A DNA stretch of 64,000 nucleotides from Advenella mandrilli (GCF_016595155.1 NZ_JAENGP010000001.1:1-64000); one strand, 5' to 3'. Counted from the first letter of the stretch, positions 17,332-28,348 are shown. Made by a program: numbers and translations. The notes: generated by a model not told the origin, from the letters alone.

Positions 17332-17939
17332 TGCGTGATAATTTACCCGAGCCGGAACCGCTTTCTGCGTTGGTAGATGCCTTGCGCAGATTGCCCGGTG
17401 TGGGTGTCAGAAGCGCCCGGCGCATGGCCTATCATTTGCTGCAACACGATCGTAAAGGGGCACAGCAGTTATCTTTTGCCCTGTCGCATGCCGTTAATAA
17501 TTTAAGGCACTGCCAACGCTGCCATTCTTTTTCCCAAGATGAAATATGTGAAACCTGTCTTAATCCCAAACGGGATGACAGCTTGCTTTGCATTGTAGAA
17601 ACCCCTGCAGACCAGAATATGATAGAGGCCAGTCATGGATATCGGGGTTTGTATTTTGTGTTAATGGGCAGCCTTAAACCCCTTGAGGGGGTTGGGCCCG
17701 GAGACTTGGGTTTTGATAAATTGCTTGAGCGTGTTAGTGATGGCAAAGTGCAAGAGGTTATTTTGGCCACCAACTTTACGGCTGAGGGCGAAACCACCGC
17801 CCACTACCTGGCTGAAATACTTAAAAGCAGAGACCTGAAGGTATCCAGAATTGCCAGAGGGATTCCCACTGGCAGCGAGCTTGAGTATGTTGATGCAGGC
17901 ACTATTGCCTGGGCCTTCATGGAGCGGCGAAGCTCCTGA
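17331..17939 (+). CDS. recR: Recombination mediator RecR
   Basis: 202 residues, standard length. Order: helix-hairpin-helix with [14 protein letters not shown] (about 18-31), a four-Cys zinc site (C61, C64, C73, C76), a Toprim domain beginning [15 protein letters not shown], and a C-terminal segment with [16 protein letters not shown]. RecR works with RecF/RecO to load RecA on gapped DNA. It is the last gene of the dnaX-ebfC-recR operon; transaldolase converges from the other side 38 bp away with no obvious terminator between. Confidence 0.96.
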   Translation: MRDNLPEPEPLSALVDALRRLPGVGVRSARRMAYHLLQHDRKGAQQLSFALSHAVNNLRHCQRCHSFSQDEICETCLNPKRDDSLLCIVETPADQNMIEASHGYRGLYFVLMGSLKPLEGVGPGDLGFDKLLERVSDGKVQEVILATNFTAEGETTAHYLAEILKSRDLKVSRIARGIPTGSELEYVDAGTIAWAFMERRSS

Positions 17940-17977
17940 AGACCTGTTCAGGGACAGTTTAGGCCTTTACAAGGCGC

Positions 17978-18934
17978 TTAGGCGCGGGCCTGTTCAATAA
18001 TCCGGTCCAGCTTGATGGAATCGGCCACGAAAGCACGAATGCCTTCGGCCAGTTTTTCGGTGCCCATGGCATCTTCATTAAGCATAAAACGGAATGAGGC
18101 CTCATTGATTGCAATCGGATCAATATCCAGTTCGCTGGGGTTTTCGGTATTTAGTGCTGGCTGAATCGCTTCATTGTTGCTTGAAAGGCTTGCCAGCAAT
18201 TCCGGGCTGATGGTTAACAGATCGCAGCCGGCAAGGGCAATAATTTGCCCCTTATTGCGAAAACTGGCACCCATAATTTCGGTTTTGATATCGTGTTTTT
18301 TGAAATAGTTGAAAATACGGGTAACCGATTTCACGCCAGGGTCATTCACGCCTGCATTATCTTCTTCAATCCAGTCGTTGCCAGCATTCTTTTTGTACCA
18401 ATCGTAAATCCGGCCTACAAAGGGTGAAATCAACTGCACTTGGGCGTTGGCGCAGGCAACTGCCTGAGCCATCGAGAACAGTAATGTCATATTGCATTTA
18501 ATGCCTTCGTTTTGTAAAATTCGGGCAGCATTAATACCTTCCCAGGTAGAGGCAATCTTGATAAGAATGCGATCACGCGACATGCCTTCTTTTTCGTAAA
18601 GTCCAATAAGGTGGCGGGCGCGCTGGATGGTGGCGTCGGTATCAAATGAAAGGCGAGCGTCCACTTCGGTGGAAACCCGGCCTGGTACGATGTCCAGTAT
18701 TTGTTTGCCAAACTTAATCAGCAGGTGATCCAGGGTTTGTGACGTGCTGGCGTTGGGGTGGTCCCGGATGGTTTGTTCCAGAAGGGGGCGATATACTTCT
18801 TTCTGAATCGCTTTCAGGATAAGGGACGGGTTGGTGGTGGCATCGGTAGGACGATGCTCACGCATGCTTTGGAAGTCTCCGGTGTCAGCGACAACAGTCG
18901 TGAATTTACGTAGTTCATCTAATTGATTACTCAT
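17978..18934 (-). CDS. tal: Transaldolase (TalB type)
   Basis: 318 residues, same length class as TalB of E. coli. Moves a dihydroxyacetone unit between sugar phosphates in the non-oxidative pentose phosphate pathway. Visible: DTGDF with the catalytic Asp at 17, [10 protein letters not shown] (30-39), and the Schiff-base lysine K126 in [11 protein letters not shown]. The C-terminal region carries the family stretch [13 protein letters not shown]. Cytosolic, no signal peptide. Monocistronic, convergent with recR. Confidence 0.96.
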   Translation of the reverse strand: MSNQLDELRKFTTVVADTGDFQSMREHRPTDATTNPSLILKAIQKEVYRPLLEQTIRDHPNASTSQTLDHLLIKFGKQILDIVPGRVSTEVDARLSFDTDATIQRARHLIGLYEKEGMSRDRILIKIASTWEGINAARILQNEGIKCNMTLLFSMAQAVACANAQVQLISPFVGRIYDWYKKNAGNDWIEEDNAGVNDPGVKSVTRIFNYFKKHDIKTEIMGASFRNKGQIIALAGCDLLTISPELLASLSSNNEAIQPALNTENPSELDIDPIAINEASFRFMLNEDAMGTEKLAEGIRAFVADSIKLDRIIEQARA

Positions 18935-19209
18935 ATATACTTGTATCCAGGATAGAAATTATAATGACAACGATATTGGAAGTTGTTTATCAGGTTCCAT
19001 ATGACAATATAGCCTGATTTTTAATCAGGATTTAAGTCTGGCAGGTATCATGTCGTTTATATGTTTCAGGTTTGACAGGATAGTGTGCAGGTTGTAGGGT
19101 TTTGCCACTCAAAATTATTGTTTTGTGTGAATGTCAGCTGTCAATTTGTGAATAGCTTGATATCATCTCATCGTGAACGATTCATTTTAATTAATAAGGT
19201 TGTAAGTAA

Positions 19210-20118
19210 ATGCCACTTAAATTGGGTGGGCTATTTTCAGTATTTTTAGGCCTGCTCTTGTCCGTAGGAACAGTATCTGCGCAATTCGATCCCTCTCTGT
19301 CAAGGACTGGCGTCGGGTTGCAGTTTGCGTTTCAGGAAGTTGCCCTTAATCCCTGTATTCCCGAGTCGGTTATCAAGGGTCGGTTTGGGCAAAGTGGCGT
19401 AAAACTGTTGCATGAGTCCCAAAAGCAGTGGCCTGCAAAAATGTGTGAAAACACGAAAGTGGCTAGCGGTTTGTTCGAATGGCTGTATATCAGTTCGGCC
19501 CTTCAGGCGCAAACTGATCGTCCGGTGCTAATCAGCCGTTTAATTAAAACTCGCAGCAATGGCCTGGCTTTATGCCAAACTGTTGCATGCCTGGGTGAGC
19601 GCTTGCCGCGCATGATAGAGTGGGCTCAAACCAACCTGGACCGTACCGCTGTTTATCGCGAAAGCGATCGTATCCGGGTAAAGTCAGAATTGTTATCACA
19701 TCCCCGTCTTTCCTTGCGGGAACTGGTTTTGCCCTTGCATGGGCAATTCGAGCACTGCCGCAGTTCCACCTTTGACTCGCTTGATTTTTATACGGTAAAC
19801 ATAAAGGTTTCAGGTAAGGCCCTGGTTATGGTGCAGTGTAAAACCGCGACACCCGAAAGCCCTACCTGGATTATAGAAAATGCCGCTAATTCCAAGGTTT
19901 GGGTGCCCATCATGTTCAACCCGTCATTAAATGACCTGTACATTCTGCCTAACAGCCGTTATACCTACCCCACGCTTTATGGTCAAAAAAATGTCTCTGA
20001 GGGTATACGGGTTAGTTTCTTCGAATACGGAGAAGATCTTTACCAGCAAAAACTCGGATTTACCATTAATGCCGATGCTTCGGGTGAAACTTTAGCTTTT
20101 GATGTGCAGATGCCCTGA
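19210..20118 (+). CDS. Secreted protein of unknown function
   Basis: 302 residues that I do not recognise. A signal peptide is evident (KLGGLFSVFLGLLLSVGTVSA, cleavage near residue 24). The mature part has six cysteines, an even number that would suit disulfides in the periplasm, including a close LCQTVAC pair. The C-terminal half reads as alternating beta strands (WIIENAANSKVWVP, NDLYILPNSRYTYPT, QQKLGFTINADASG), suggesting a beta-sandwich. No transmembrane segment and no lipobox. It stands alone between transaldolase and carA with its own AAGG ribosome site. Possible roles such as a periplasmic binding or envelope protein are guesses. Confidence 0.8.
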   Translation: MPLKLGGLFSVFLGLLLSVGTVSAQFDPSLSRTGVGLQFAFQEVALNPCIPESVIKGRFGQSGVKLLHESQKQWPAKMCENTKVASGLFEWLYISSALQAQTDRPVLISRLIKTRSNGLALCQTVACLGERLPRMIEWAQTNLDRTAVYRESDRIRVKSELLSHPRLSLRELVLPLHGQFEHCRSSTFDSLDFYTVNIKVSGKALVMVQCKTATPESPTWIIENAANSKVWVPIMFNPSLNDLYILPNSRYTYPTLYGQKNVSEGIRVSFFEYGEDLYQQKLGFTINADASGETLAFDVQMP

Positions 20119-20232
20119 GAAAAAATAAAAATCATGGTTTTTTTCGCGTCTGAATCGTAAAATTTCTAATTGAAAATCAATAAAATAGTATAATGCCAAG
20201 GTTTATTTACTGATTTTAGAACTTGGGGTTTT

Positions 20233-21390
20233 ATGACGCTGCCGTCACATATTTTCGGGGAAAATACAGAATCCCCTACCGCAATTCTGGCTTTGGCCGA
20301 TGGTACTGTATTTAAAGGTATCTCTATTGGAGCCAACGGTCATACCGTAGCCGAACTGGTTTTCAACACCTCAATGACTGGTTTCCAGGAAATCCTGACT
20401 GATCCCAGTTATTCCCAGCAAATTGTCAGCTTTACATACCCGCATGTTGGCAATACGGGCGTTAACAAAGAAGATGTTGAATCTTTCAAGCCACATGCCG
20501 CTGGAATGGTCATTCGCAATTGCCCGGCCCGCATTTCAAATTTCCGTGCCACCCAGTCATTGCCTGCTTATCTTAAAGAAAATGGCATAGTCGCCATCTC
20601 AGAAGTTGATACCCGCAAAATTACCCGTCTATTGCGTGAAAAAGGGGCACAGGGGGCATGTATTCTGGTGGGTGATGACGTAGAAAAGGCGCTTGAACTG
20701 GCGCGTGCTTACCAAGGCATGCAAGGGCAAGACCTGGCCAGCCAGGTTAGCCGTCAGCAAACCGAGCACTGGACCGAAGGTACCTGGCAATTGGGGCAGG
20801 GCTATACCCAGCCTGACCAATCCAGCTATCATGTGGTCGCCTATGACTTCGGGGTGAAATCAAATATTTTGCGTATTCTGGCCGACAAGGGCTGCCGTTT
20901 AACGGTGGTTCCCGCTACAACGTCTGCAGAAGATGTCCTAGCCCTGGAACCTGATGGTGTTTTCCTGGCCAATGGCCCCGGTGACCCTAGCGCTTGCGGT
21001 TATGCCGTCGATGCCGTTAAGGTTCTCCTTGATAAAGAAATTCCGCTGTTTGGCATTTGCCTTGGGCAGCAAATCCTGGCGCAGGCTATCGGTGCCCAAA
21101 CCCTGAAAATGAAAACAGGCCATCATGGTGATAACCATCCGGTTAAAGACGTGCAAACCGGCCGAGTATATATTACTGCCCAAAATCACGGTTTTGCGGT
21201 AGATGCCAATACTCTGCCTGCCAATGCACGGGTTACCCATGTATCTCTGTTCGATGGCACATTGCAGGGCTTCGAGCTTACCGATCGTCCCGCCTTCTGC
21301 TTCCAGGGCCACCCTGAAGCCAGTCCAGGCCCCCATGACATCATTGTCCTGTTTGATAAATTCATTAGCCAAATGGCACAGCAAAAGTAG
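20233..21390 (+). CDS. carA: Carbamoyl-phosphate synthase small (glutaminase) subunit
   Basis: 385 residues. The class-I glutamine amidotransferase half has the nucleophile C276 in [11 protein letters not shown], with H360 and E362 in [13 protein letters not shown]. The N-terminal CarA-specific domain includes [16 protein letters not shown]. It hydrolyses glutamine and channels ammonia to CarB for arginine and pyrimidine synthesis. Six bp separate it from carB. The 114 bp upstream are AT-rich; I see no clear ARG box or leader peptide. Confidence 0.97.
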   Translation: MTLPSHIFGENTESPTAILALADGTVFKGISIGANGHTVAELVFNTSMTGFQEILTDPSYSQQIVSFTYPHVGNTGVNKEDVESFKPHAAGMVIRNCPARISNFRATQSLPAYLKENGIVAISEVDTRKITRLLREKGAQGACILVGDDVEKALELARAYQGMQGQDLASQVSRQQTEHWTEGTWQLGQGYTQPDQSSYHVVAYDFGVKSNILRILADKGCRLTVVPATTSAEDVLALEPDGVFLANGPGDPSACGYAVDAVKVLLDKEIPLFGICLGQQILAQAIGAQTLKMKTGHHGDNHPVKDVQTGRVYITAQNHGFAVDANTLPANARVTHVSLFDGTLQGFELTDRPAFCFQGHPEASPGPHDIIVLFDKFISQMAQQK

Positions 21391-21396
21391 AGTATT

Positions 21397-24300
21397 ATGC
21401 CAAAGCGTACCGACATAAAAAGCATTCTTATTATTGGGGCAGGCCCCATCATTATTGGTCAGGCTTGTGAATTTGACTATTCAGGTGCCCAGGCTTGTAA
21501 AGCCCTGAAGGCAGAAGGTTACCGTACCATTCTGGTTAACAGTAACCCGGCCACCATCATGACCGACCCGGAAACTGCCGATGTTACTTATATCGAGCCT
21601 ATTACCTGGCAAGCAGTTGAAAAAATCATCGAAGTAGAAAAACCCGATGCCCTGTTGCCAACCATGGGTGGCCAGACAGCGCTTAACTGTGCACTTGATC
21701 TGGCGCATAATGGTGTTTTGGCCAAGCACAATGTCGAACTCATCGGTGCCAACGAGCATGCGATTGAAAAGGCAGAAGATCGTCTTAAATTCAAGCAGGC
21801 CATGGAAACCATCGGTCTTGAGTCAGCCAAATCTGGCGTGGCTCACAGCATGGACGAAGCCTGGGAAGTACAAAAAAGCATTGCCGCAGAAATCGGCACG
21901 GCTGGTTTTCCGGTGGTTATTCGCCCCAGTTTTACGCTGGGTGGTAGTGGTGGCGGTATTGCCTACAACCCCGAAGAGTTCGAGACTATCTGCCGTCGTG
22001 GCCTTGAAGCGTCTCCTACCAAAGAGTTGCTCATTGAAGAGTCCCTGTTGGGCTGGAAAGAGTTTGAAATGGAAGTGGTTCGCGACAAGGCGGACAATTG
22101 CATTATCATCTGCTCTATCGAGAACCTGGACCCCATGGGCGTACATACCGGTGACTCCATTACGGTTGCACCCGCCCAAACCATGACCGACAAAGAATAT
22201 CAAATCATGCGTAACGCCTCTATTGCGGTGTTGCGTGAAATTGGTGTGGATACGGGTGGTTCAAACGTGCAGTTTGCGGTTAACCCCGATAACGGTCGCA
22301 TGATCGTGATTGAAATGAACCCGCGCGTATCCCGTTCCTCCGCGCTGGCATCCAAGGCAACCGGTTTTCCAATCGCTAAAGTAGCAGCCCGTCTGGCGGT
22401 TGGCTACACGCTTGATGAATTGCAAAATGAAATTACCGGTGGTGCTACACCGGCTTCTTTCGAGCCAACCATCGACTACGTGGTTACCAAGATTCCACGT
22501 TTTGCCTTCGAAAAATTCCCTCAGGCAGACTCTCACCTAACCACCCAAATGAAATCCGTTGGCGAAGTCATGGCTATTGGCCGTACTTTCCAGGAATCTT
22601 TCCAGAAAGCCCTGCGTGGCCTGGAAGTGGGTGTAGACGGCCTGAACCAGAAAACCCTTGACCGTGAAAAACTGCAGGTTGAGCTGGCTGAACCCGGCCC
22701 GGAACGCATCTGGTATGTTGGCGATGCTTTTGCCCAAGGGTTCACCCTTGATGAAGTGCATGCCCTTACCAAGATAGATCCCTGGTTCCTGCATCAAATT
22801 CAGGAAATCGTCGAGATTGAACTGGCGCTTGAGCAAAAAAATCTGGCTGACCTGAAAGAGAACACCATGCGCGAACTCAAGCGTCGTGGTTTCTCAGACC
22901 GCCGCCTGGCATTCCTGCTTGACGTGTCTGAATCTGAAGTGCGTAAAGTACGTCACCAACTGGGTGTACGTCCGGTTTACAAGCGCGTGGATACCTGCGC
23001 GGCAGAGTTTTCCACTAAAACCGCGTATATGTATTCTACCTACGAGGAAGAATGCGAAGCCGAACCCACCGACAAGAAAAAAATCATTGTACTGGGTGGT
23101 GGCCCCAACCGTATCGGCCAGGGTATCGAGTTTGATTATTGCTGCGTGCATGCTTCCCTGGCATTGCGTGAAGATGGTTATGAAACCATCATGATTAACT
23201 GCAACCCCGAAACCGTTTCTACCGACTACGATACTTCCGATCGCCTGTACTTCGAGCCGCTAACGCTTGAAGACGTACTTGAAATCGTCAATATCGAAAA
23301 ACCCGAAGGCATGATTGTTCAGTATGGTGGCCAAACTCCGCTGAAACTGGCGCGTGCCCTCGAGGCCAATGGTGTACCTATTATTGGTACCAGCCCCGAA
23401 TCTATCGACGTGGCCGAAGATCGTGAACGATTCCAGAAACTGTTGCAAAAACTGGGTCTGCGTCAGCCGCCAAACCGTACTGCACGTACCGAGGCCGAGG
23501 CAATTGCCCATGCGGCTGAAATCGGTTATCCGCTGGTGGTTCGCCCAAGCTATGTGCTGGGTGGTCGTGCCATGGAAATTGTGCATGAGCAAGATGACCT
23601 TGAGCGCTATATGCGTGAAGCCGTTAAGGTTAGCAACGACTCACCGGTGCTGCTGGACCGCTTCCTGAATAACGCTACCGAGGTAGACGTAGACTGTCTG
23701 TCTGACGGTGAAACCGTGTTTATCGGTGGCGTGATGGAGCACATCGAGCAGGCGGGTGTTCACTCGGGTGACTCTGCATGCAGTTTGCCACCGTATTCGC
23801 TATCCAATGAAGTCATTGAAGAAATCAAGCGCCAAACCGGTTTAATGGCCAAGGCGCTTAATGTCAAGGGCTTAATGAACGTTCAGTTCGCCATCCAGAA
23901 TGGTGATGTCTACGTCTTGGAAGTCAACCCCCGTGCATCACGTACTGTGCCCTATGTTTCCAAGGTTACCGGCTTGCAGCTGGCCAAAATTGCGGCCCGT
24001 GCAATGGCAGGAAAAACCCTGGCTGAACAGAATATCGGCAAGGAAATCATGCCTCCTTATTTCTCAGTAAAAGAAGCCGTGTTCCCGTTCGTTAAATTTC
24101 CGGGCGTTGACACCATTCTTGGCCCTGAAATGAAGTCTACCGGTGAAGTGATGGGTGTTGGTGAAACCTTTGGCGAGGCCTTTGTCAAGTCACAGCTGGC
24201 TGCCGGTGTTGTCCTGCCAGAAAATGGCACGGTTTTCATTAGTGTCAAAGACCAGGATAAAGTCAAAGCGGTTGATATTGCCAAAGGCTTGCACGAACTG

Positions 24301-24636
24301 GGCTTCAAGCTGGTTGCCACCCGTGGCACTGCCGCCGCCCTTGAAGAGGCTGGTTTGCCGGTATTGGCCGTTAATAAAGTCACCGAAGGTCGTCCACACA
24401 TTGTTGACATGATTAAAAACGGTGAAATTACAATGGTGATCAATACGGTTGAAGAGCGTCGTAACGCCATTCATGACTCCCGTACTATCCGTACCCAGGC
24501 TTTGGCTGCCAGGGTTACGTTCTTTACCACCATTGCGGGTGCCCGCGCTGCGGTAGAGGGTATGCAGTATATACGTGATTCACAGGGTATGAAAGTGTAC
24601 TCCCTGCAATCATTGCATGCTTCTATTAAAGGCTGA
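21397..24636 (+). CDS. carB: Carbamoyl-phosphate synthase large subunit
   Basis: 1079 residues, the normal length. Two homologous ATP-grasp halves are obvious: [17 protein letters not shown] near residue 15 and [17 protein letters not shown] around 567, with paired [12 protein letters not shown] and [12 protein letters not shown] loops, and a C-terminal MGS-like allosteric domain starting near residue 940 ([17 protein letters not shown]). It makes carbamoyl phosphate from bicarbonate, ATP and ammonia delivered by CarA. In relatives greA follows closely; here about 8.6 kb intervenes. A double terminator follows. Confidence 0.98.
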   Translation: MPKRTDIKSILIIGAGPIIIGQACEFDYSGAQACKALKAEGYRTILVNSNPATIMTDPETADVTYIEPITWQAVEKIIEVEKPDALLPTMGGQTALNCALDLAHNGVLAKHNVELIGANEHAIEKAEDRLKFKQAMETIGLESAKSGVAHSMDEAWEVQKSIAAEIGTAGFPVVIRPSFTLGGSGGGIAYNPEEFETICRRGLEASPTKELLIEESLLGWKEFEMEVVRDKADNCIIICSIENLDPMGVHTGDSITVAPAQTMTDKEYQIMRNASIAVLREIGVDTGGSNVQFAVNPDNGRMIVIEMNPRVSRSSALASKATGFPIAKVAARLAVGYTLDELQNEITGGATPASFEPTIDYVVTKIPRFAFEKFPQADSHLTTQMKSVGEVMAIGRTFQESFQKALRGLEVGVDGLNQKTLDREKLQVELAEPGPERIWYVGDAFAQGFTLDEVHALTKIDPWFLHQIQEIVEIELALEQKNLADLKENTMRELKRRGFSDRRLAFLLDVSESEVRKVRHQLGVRPVYKRVDTCAAEFSTKTAYMYSTYEEECEAEPTDKKKIIVLGGGPNRIGQGIEFDYCCVHASLALREDGYETIMINCNPETVSTDYDTSDRLYFEPLTLEDVLEIVNIEKPEGMIVQYGGQTPLKLARALEANGVPIIGTSPESIDVAEDRERFQKLLQKLGLRQPPNRTARTEAEAIAHAAEIGYPLVVRPSYVLGGRAMEIVHEQDDLERYMREAVKVSNDSPVLLDRFLNNATEVDVDCLSDGETVFIGGVMEHIEQAGVHSGDSACSLPPYSLSNEVIEEIKRQTGLMAKALNVKGLMNVQFAIQNGDVYVLEVNPRASRTVPYVSKVTGLQLAKIAARAMAGKTLAEQNIGKEIMPPYFSVKEAVFPFVKFPGVDTILGPEMKSTGEVMGVGETFGEAFVKSQLAAGVVLPENGTVFISVKDQDKVKAVDIAKGLHELGFKLVATRGTAAALEEAGLPVLAVNKVTEGRPHIVDMIKNGEITMVINTVEERRNAIHDSRTIRTQALAARVTFFTTIAGARAAVEGMQYIRDSQGMKVYSLQSLHASIKG

Positions 24637-24644
24637 TGCCTTGC

Positions 24645-24687
24645 CCACTAACAGGCGTGAACGGTTTTAATTCACGCCTGTTAGTGG
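24645..24687 (+). terminator. Long perfect hairpin after carB
   Basis: A 17-bp perfect stem (CCACTAACAGGCGTGAA with TTCACGCCTGTTAGTGG) around a 9-nt loop. It has no T-run of its own but sits just before the next, T-tailed hairpin, so it may protect the carB transcript 3' end or add to termination. Confidence 0.75.
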
Positions 24688-24697
24688 CATTGGAATT

Positions 24698-24730
24698 AAA
24701 AAAACTGCTCACTTTAGGGGCAGTTTTTTT
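24698..24730. terminator. Bidirectional intrinsic terminator between carB and bfr
   Basis: AAAAAAACTGC pairs with GCAGTTTTTTT (11 bp, 11-nt loop), so a T-run follows the stem in both directions. Only about 50 bp separate it from the bfr start, and the bfr promoter -10 (TATAAT near 24737) is right behind it. Confidence 0.88.
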
Positions 24731-24779
24731 ATATTGGTTATAATTTGATATCACCCTCATAAAGACAGGAATTAATATC

Positions 24780-25244
24780 ATGAAAGGACATCCCGAAGTC
24801 ATTGGCTTTTTAAATCAATTGCTCACTGGTGAATTAGCTGCCCGCGACCAATACTTTATTCATTCTCGCATGTATGATGAATGGGGTTATACAAAACTGG
24901 CCGCACGTATTGGTCACGAGATGGAAGATGAAACCGGGCATGCCGATGATCTGATCCGTCGTATCCTTATGCTTGAAGGGACACCCAATATGGTACCAGC
25001 CAACATTAATGTGGGTAAAGATGTGCCTGAAATGTTGCAGTATGACTTGAATACTGAGTATGAGGTGCGCGAGAACCTGAAAAAAGGCATGGCACTATGT
25101 GAAGAGCATGGCGATTATGTATCACGTGATATCTTGCTGAAACAGCTTGATGACACCGAACAGGATCACGCGCACTGGCTCGAACAGCAACTGCATTTAA
25201 TCAAGCATGTGGGGCTTGAAAACTACCTGCAATCCCAGTTGTAA
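24780..25244 (+). CDS. bfr: Bacterioferritin lacking the haem-ligand Met
   Basis: 154-residue iron-storage protein that forms 24-mers and oxidises Fe(II). The di-iron ferroxidase ligands are all present by alignment to E. coli Bfr: E18, E51, H54, E93, E127 and H130. The residue that ligates haem between subunits, Met52 in E. coli, is Thr here (EDETGHAD instead of IDEMKHAD). So this subunit alone should not bind haem in the usual way. Such subunits occur in species that pair two Bfr types. Cytosolic. A TATAAT -10 lies about 40 bp upstream. Convergent with the SDR gene, 16 bp away. Confidence 0.93.
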   Translation: MKGHPEVIGFLNQLLTGELAARDQYFIHSRMYDEWGYTKLAARIGHEMEDETGHADDLIRRILMLEGTPNMVPANINVGKDVPEMLQYDLNTEYEVRENLKKGMALCEEHGDYVSRDILLKQLDDTEQDHAHWLEQQLHLIKHVGLENYLQSQL

Positions 25245-25260
25245 TTGCTTTGTGTGCTAT

Positions 25261-26022
25261 TCAGGGTAGGGAGTTGTTTCTGGGTTTTCTGCCCGATCTG
25301 AACGAAAAATAATCGTATACCGGGTTGGGAACCCATTTAAGCAGTTTGGCCACCATACCCATTTGCCATGGAATAACCGAATAGCTGTTTCCTTTTTCGA
25401 TGGTTTTGAGGGCAGCCTTGGCAAAACTCTCGGGTTGCATCAGGAAAGGCATCTTATACGGGTTGTGTTGCGTCATGGGGGTATCAATAAAGCCTGGCGC
25501 AATGGTTACTACCTTAAGGCCGGTATCGTGCAAGTCAACCCGCAGGCTTTCCAGGTAAGTGGTGGTGGCCGCCTTCGAGGCAGAATAGGCGCTGGAGCCT
25601 GGCAAGCCACGTACGCCGGCCACGCTGCTAATGCCTACCAGCGTTCCACAGTCCCGTGCTTTCATGGGTTTAATAAACGGTTCGAAAGTTGCCACCATGG
25701 CCAGCAGGTTGGTGTTGATCACTTTCTGGAACTGGACAAAATCTTCTTCATATTCGGTCAGGGTGCCAATGCTAATGCCGGCACAGGCAATCACGATATC
25801 AACCGGTCCCGGCTCAAGAAAATCACGGGCAGCCGCATGCAGGGCGTTTCTGTTTAAAATGTCCAGGGCGTAAATCCGGTGTTGCCCGGGCAGGCTGGCA
25901 GCCAGTTCTTCCAGTGCCGGTGTATTGCGCCCAACCAGTCCCAGGCTGGCACCCTGTTTGGCATAAGCCGTAGCCAAGGCCTTGCCAAGCCCGCTGCTGG
26001 CGCCAGTTATGAAAATACGCAT
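25261..26022 (-). CDS. Short-chain dehydrogenase/reductase (SDR)
   Basis: 253 residues, classical SDR. Nucleotide-binding TGASSGLG near residues 6-13, the ACAGI segment, catalytic Ser in VGISSVAG, and YSASK (Tyr and Lys of the catalytic tetrad). The C-terminus is basic and aromatic (YDYFSFRSGRKPR). NAD(P)(H)-dependent oxidation or reduction of an unknown substrate. The start at 26022 is supported by GGAAGG upstream; the frame is open further upstream but only through the ychJ-like gene. It is the distal member of a minus-strand pair with the YchJ-family gene (28-bp gap). Confidence 0.9.
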   Translation of the reverse strand: MRIFITGASSGLGKALATAYAKQGASLGLVGRNTPALEELAASLPGQHRIYALDILNRNALHAAARDFLEPGPVDIVIACAGISIGTLTEYEEDFVQFQKVINTNLLAMVATFEPFIKPMKARDCGTLVGISSVAGVRGLPGSSAYSASKAATTTYLESLRVDLHDTGLKVVTIAPGFIDTPMTQHNPYKMPFLMQPESFAKAALKTIEKGNSYSVIPWQMGMVAKLLKWVPNPVYDYFSFRSGRKPRNNSLP

Positions 26023-26050
26023 GTAATAATCCTTCCGGAAGCTGTTTTTT

Positions 26051-26467
26051 TTAATCAACCACATCACCATCAAAATAAAACCATTTGCCGTCTTCTTTAA
26101 CAAACCGGCTGTTTTCATGCATTTTAAAGGCTTTCCCGTTTTGCTTGTATTTGGCGGTGAAAGAAACCTCTTGGTGGTCGGCATCAATGTCATGAAATTC
26201 ATGCACCGTAAGACCCAGCCATTGTGATGGGGATGTTTCAAGATCAAGAGAGGCGGGTCGCGTGGCAACATGCCAGGTATTCAGCAGGTAATGCTCGTTG
26301 CTGTGTGCGTAGGCAGAATAACGTGAACGCATGAGACGCTCGGCATCGGGGGCTGCCTCCTGGCCCTGGATATAAGGTTCGCAGCATTGCCCAAACCGCG
26401 TTTTTTCCTGGTAACCCCCGCAGGGACAGGCCGTGTTTTCAGTATTTTTATTTTTCTTTTTGCTCAT
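26051..26467 (-). CDS. YchJ/UPF0225 family protein
   Basis: 138 residues. N-terminal SEC-C-like metal-binding motif: CPCGGYQEKTRFGQCCEPY, then the family segment with AERLMRSRYSAYAHSNEHYLLNTWH. The C-terminal half is an NTF2-like fold typical of YchJ. SEC-C motifs bind zinc. The cellular role of the family is not established. An unusually Lys/Asn-rich start (MSKKKNKNTEN). It sits between the SDR and the histidine-phosphatase genes on the same strand. Confidence 0.9.
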   Translation of the reverse strand: MSKKKNKNTENTACPCGGYQEKTRFGQCCEPYIQGQEAAPDAERLMRSRYSAYAHSNEHYLLNTWHVATRPASLDLETSPSQWLGLTVHEFHDIDADHQEVSFTAKYKQNGKAFKMHENSRFVKEDGKWFYFDGDVVD

Positions 26468-26533
26468 CTTGTACTCCTTTTATCCTGCTGGATTGCCCGA
26501 AATATGAGTAGGGATAAATGATTGGTTTGTTTG

Positions 26534-27166
26534 TTAGCGTATTTCGTCAAGATGACTGGCATCGGCCCATGATATGACCGACCATTTTTTTTCATGGGAA
26601 ATTTGCAAACGGTTAATGGATGTATTGCGTTGCGTAAATGCTCGGGGGGCATGGGGGGGCAGTTGATTGGCCGCCCGCCACATCATGTCAATGGCGCCGC
26701 CATGGGAAATTAATAGCAATGTTTCATTGGGATGTTGCGTGGCCAGTTCAAGTAAGGTGTTTCTGATTCGATCGTAGAAGGTTTGCAGTGATTCGGCCTG
26801 GTGTTCTTCCTGGTTTAATTCTATGGCCAGGTTTTCTTCACGGGTGGCATTGTATTCTTTCAGGGCTGTCCAGTGTTTGCCTTCAAGAATGCCATAGTTT
26901 CGTTCACGCAAACCGGGTAAAGCGGTAATGTTCAGGGTATTGGCACGGGCATAGGGCAGGGCGGTGTGGTAGGCCCGTTGCAGGTCGCTGGTATAAACGT
27001 GATTAGGTAAAACCTGAAAAAAATGCTTGTTAAGGTGTTTGCACAGGGTTTGTGCCTGTGCAATACCGGCATCATTCAGTGGAATATCTTTCCAGCCTTG
27101 CAAACGGCGTTCGCTGTTCCAGTCGGTTTCTCCGTGGCGGATAATCCAGATATCAGTATGTGACAT
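26534..27166 (-). CDS. Histidine phosphatase family protein (phosphoglycerate-mutase-like)
   Basis: 210 residues of the branch with RHGETDWN at residues 10-17 (His11 is the phospho-acceptor), the LQGWKDIPLNDAG stretch, SDLQRAYHTA, and a second catalytic His in LLISHGGAID. Length and motifs fit the cofactor-independent-of-bisphosphoglycerate side branch (GpmB/PhoE/CobC-like), which are broad phosphatases more often than true mutases. Its start lies 54 bp from the end of the ABC ATPase gene on the same strand. Confidence 0.88.
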   Translation of the reverse strand: MSHTDIWIIRHGETDWNSERRLQGWKDIPLNDAGIAQAQTLCKHLNKHFFQVLPNHVYTSDLQRAYHTALPYARANTLNITALPGLRERNYGILEGKHWTALKEYNATREENLAIELNQEEHQAESLQTFYDRIRNTLLELATQHPNETLLLISHGGAIDMMWRAANQLPPHAPRAFTQRNTSINRLQISHEKKWSVISWADASHLDEIR

Positions 27167-27220
27167 AGGGGGTATAAAGCAATTTGCTTGTTGAATTCAA
27201 TAATATCTTATTGTATTACT

Positions 27221-28324
27221 TTAACCGGTGATGGTGGTGGGCACTGGAAGTAAGCGTATTTGTGACGGAGTGAGGGCAAGAGAAACAGCCTGGCCTATCT
27301 GCAGTTTTTTCTGTTCTGAAAAATGGGTCTGGTCGGCGGTGATTAAGGTGTTGCCCGTTGTAATTTGGTAGCGAGTGAACTCTCCCAGAAACTCACTGGC
27401 CTCTACCACACCCGGAAGCCAGATGAAATTTGGATCCTGTCGGGTATTGGCAGGGTGTATTTGTAGGGTGTGAGGACGAAAACTGGCTGCCAAAAACTCA
27501 CCTTCGGGGATGTCGCCATTGACCGGAATGTGCAGTTCGCCAATCGTATCGACATGAATGGATACCTTGTTGGTGTCGCGGGCGATTACCTTGCCTTCCA
27601 GCGTATTCATGGTGCCAACAAAATTGGCCACGAAACGATTGACCGGATAGTCAAAGAGGGTGGTGGGCGTGCCAATTTGCTGAACCACACCATGATCCAG
27701 AACGGCCATGCGGTCTGCCGTTGTCATGGCTTCTTCCTGATCATGTGTCACAAAAATAGTGGTAATGCCAAGCCGGCGTTGTAACGATAACAGCTCTCGT
27801 CGCATTTGTATCCGCAGTTTTTTGTCCAGGTTGGAAAGTGGCTCATCCAGTAACAGTACCTGAGGCTCAATCACAATGGTTCGTGCCAGCGCAACACGCT
27901 GTTGCTGTCCGCCGGAAAGCTCATTGGGACGACGTTTGGCAAATTGCGACAGGCCTACCAGCTCCAGGGCGGTAGCGGTTTTTTCCCTGATTTGCGCGGA
28001 TGGCAATTTGCGTTCAACCAGACCAAAAGCCACATTATCCCAGACCGATAAGTGTGGCCACAAAGCATAACTCTGAAATACCATGCCAATATTGCGTTTA
28101 TGGGGGGGAGTGTGCGTGATGTCATGACCATCAAGCAGCAATTGTCCGGCATTATGCTGGTTGAAACCGGCAACCAGGCGCAGCAGGGTGGATTTTCCAG
28201 AGCCGGATGGTCCCAGCAAGGCAAAGAACTCGCCGGGTTCAATTTTGATATTGATGTTTTTCAGAACCTCATTGTTGCCATAGGAAAGGCAAATGTTTTT
28301 GCATTCAACACTGACTTTTTTCAT
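27221..28324 (-). CDS. ABC transporter ATP-binding protein (FbpC/PotA-like)
   Basis: 367 residues. Walker A GPSGSGKST (about 39-47), the Q-loop in GMVFQSYALWPH, signature LSGGQQQR, Walker B VLLLDEPLSNLD and H-loop FVTHDQEEA. After residue 240 there is a TOBE-type regulatory domain, as in the CUT1 and ferric-iron classes. It energises the permease encoded immediately upstream on the same strand (24-bp gap). Last gene of the three-gene importer operon. Confidence 0.93.
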   Translation of the reverse strand: MKKVSVECKNICLSYGNNEVLKNINIKIEPGEFFALLGPSGSGKSTLLRLVAGFNQHNAGQLLLDGHDITHTPPHKRNIGMVFQSYALWPHLSVWDNVAFGLVERKLPSAQIREKTATALELVGLSQFAKRRPNELSGGQQQRVALARTIVIEPQVLLLDEPLSNLDKKLRIQMRRELLSLQRRLGITTIFVTHDQEEAMTTADRMAVLDHGVVQQIGTPTTLFDYPVNRFVANFVGTMNTLEGKVIARDTNKVSIHVDTIGELHIPVNGDIPEGEFLAASFRPHTLQIHPANTRQDPNFIWLPGVVEASEFLGEFTRYQITTGNTLITADQTHFSEQKKLQIGQAVSLALTPSQIRLLPVPTTITG

Positions 28325-28348
28325 TTTGTATCTTCCTTTGTGTTTTTC

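Noticed and set aside
20119-20232. Arginine or pyrimidine attenuator before carA
   Set aside because: No leader peptide, convincing stem pair or ARG box visible in this short AT-rich spacer.
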